6,208 bases of DNA from assembly GCA_902797415.1 (NCBI GenBank), contig CADBSQ010000100.1:1-6208 (forward strand), written 5' to 3'. The notes below the pieces were generated by a model. The model saw only the letters and a list, made by a program, of their open reading frames with translations, had not been told where the DNA came from and made no database searches. Origin of the DNA: an uncultured Erysipelotrichaceae bacterium. GTDB lineage: Bacteria; Bacillota_I; Bacilli_A; RF39; UBA660. This document shows, one piece after another, positions 6,017 through 6,208 of this stretch (position 1 is the first letter of the stretch; each line of letters starts with the position of its first letter). The translations under genes were made by a program, and so were the position numbers.

Positions 6017-6208
6017 TTTAACATATATTCTTATACTACTCTTTCTTTTAGGAGGGTATTTTAAATACTTATGTATGATACTTATAATAATGTGTGTCCA
6101 TGAACTAGGGCATATTTTTTTCATGGTAATTTTTAAAAGAAAAATAACTAATATATACATATTACCAACTGGTGGTTTAACCTTTATAGATTCGTATATA
6201 TCTACACC
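5991..6208 (+). CDS. spoIVFB: SpoIVFB-like intramembrane metalloprotease (site-2 protease, M50), N-terminal part only
   Basis: The first 72 codons are in the window and the gene runs off its right edge. ATG 5991 is the first possible start because a stop (TAA 5985-5987) lies just upstream in frame. It overlaps the SpoIVFA-like gene by 26 nt, with only a distant AAGGG (5969-5973), so translation is probably coupled. A hydrophobic segment (about 11-22) is followed by a second one carrying the zinc protease motif HELGH at residues 37-41, with E38 as catalytic base, then the segment ITNIYILPTGG (about 52-62). This order and spacing match the start of Bacillus SpoIVFB (HELGH, then FLLPFGG). In Bacillus, SpoIVFB cuts pro-sigma-K within the mother-cell membrane during sporulation. 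The third zinc ligand (NPDG-type motif) would lie beyond the window. A different M50 protease cannot be excluded, but the SpoIVFA-like neighbour favours this call. Confidence 0.82.
   Translation, partial: MKNLIKINSLTYILILLFLLGGYFKYLCMILIIMCVHELGHIFFMVIFKRKITNIYILPTGGLTFIDSYIST

Overview
This is an AT-rich bacterial window in which all supported genes lie on the + strand. Arginine is mostly AGA, tryptophan is always TGG in the conserved genes, and TGA serves as a stop. The gene set is an RNase J paralog, a homodimer-type glycyl-tRNA synthetase and a SpoIVFA/SpoIVFB-like sporulation pair. Together these suggest a low-GC Bacillota, probably a poorly characterised Bacilli or Erysipelotrichia-like gut lineage, using the standard bacterial code rather than the Mycoplasma code. 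The organism assignment is inference.

Layout. Positions 1-776 hold no intact gene. They contain an AT-only hairpin, a frame-broken remnant resembling a KilA-N domain gene, a second decayed coding stretch, and then the control region of the next operon. Positions 777-2212 are a complete two-gene AbiE (type IV toxin-antitoxin / abortive infection) operon. It has an extended -10 promoter flanked by a perfect 9-bp inverted repeat that looks like the antitoxin's operator. An intrinsic terminator (2226-2259) closes it.

Positions 2291-5401 form a housekeeping operon with its own extended -10 promoter. It encodes an RNase J-family protein started at TTG, then glycyl-tRNA synthetase 10 bp downstream, and ends in a short AT-rich hairpin with a T tract. 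Several metal-binding positions of the RNase J protein are substituted, so it is probably a J2-like, catalytically weak or inactive partner of another RNase J.

Positions 5401-6208 start a sporulation-type operon. A single-pass membrane protein with a degenerate LytM/M23 domain (SpoIVFA-like) overlaps the start of a SpoIVFB-like intramembrane metalloprotease carrying HELGH, which runs off the window. A sequence resembling the sigma-E promoter consensus lies directly upstream. In Bacillus these two proteins form the mother-cell complex that processes pro-sigma-K.

The AbiE cassette beside decayed mobile-type genes looks like an accessory insertion next to core genes. No wholly new system is evident. 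The points most worth following are the degraded RNase J active site, the AbiE operator geometry, and the compact SpoIVFA/SpoIVFB pair with its possible sigma-E promoter.
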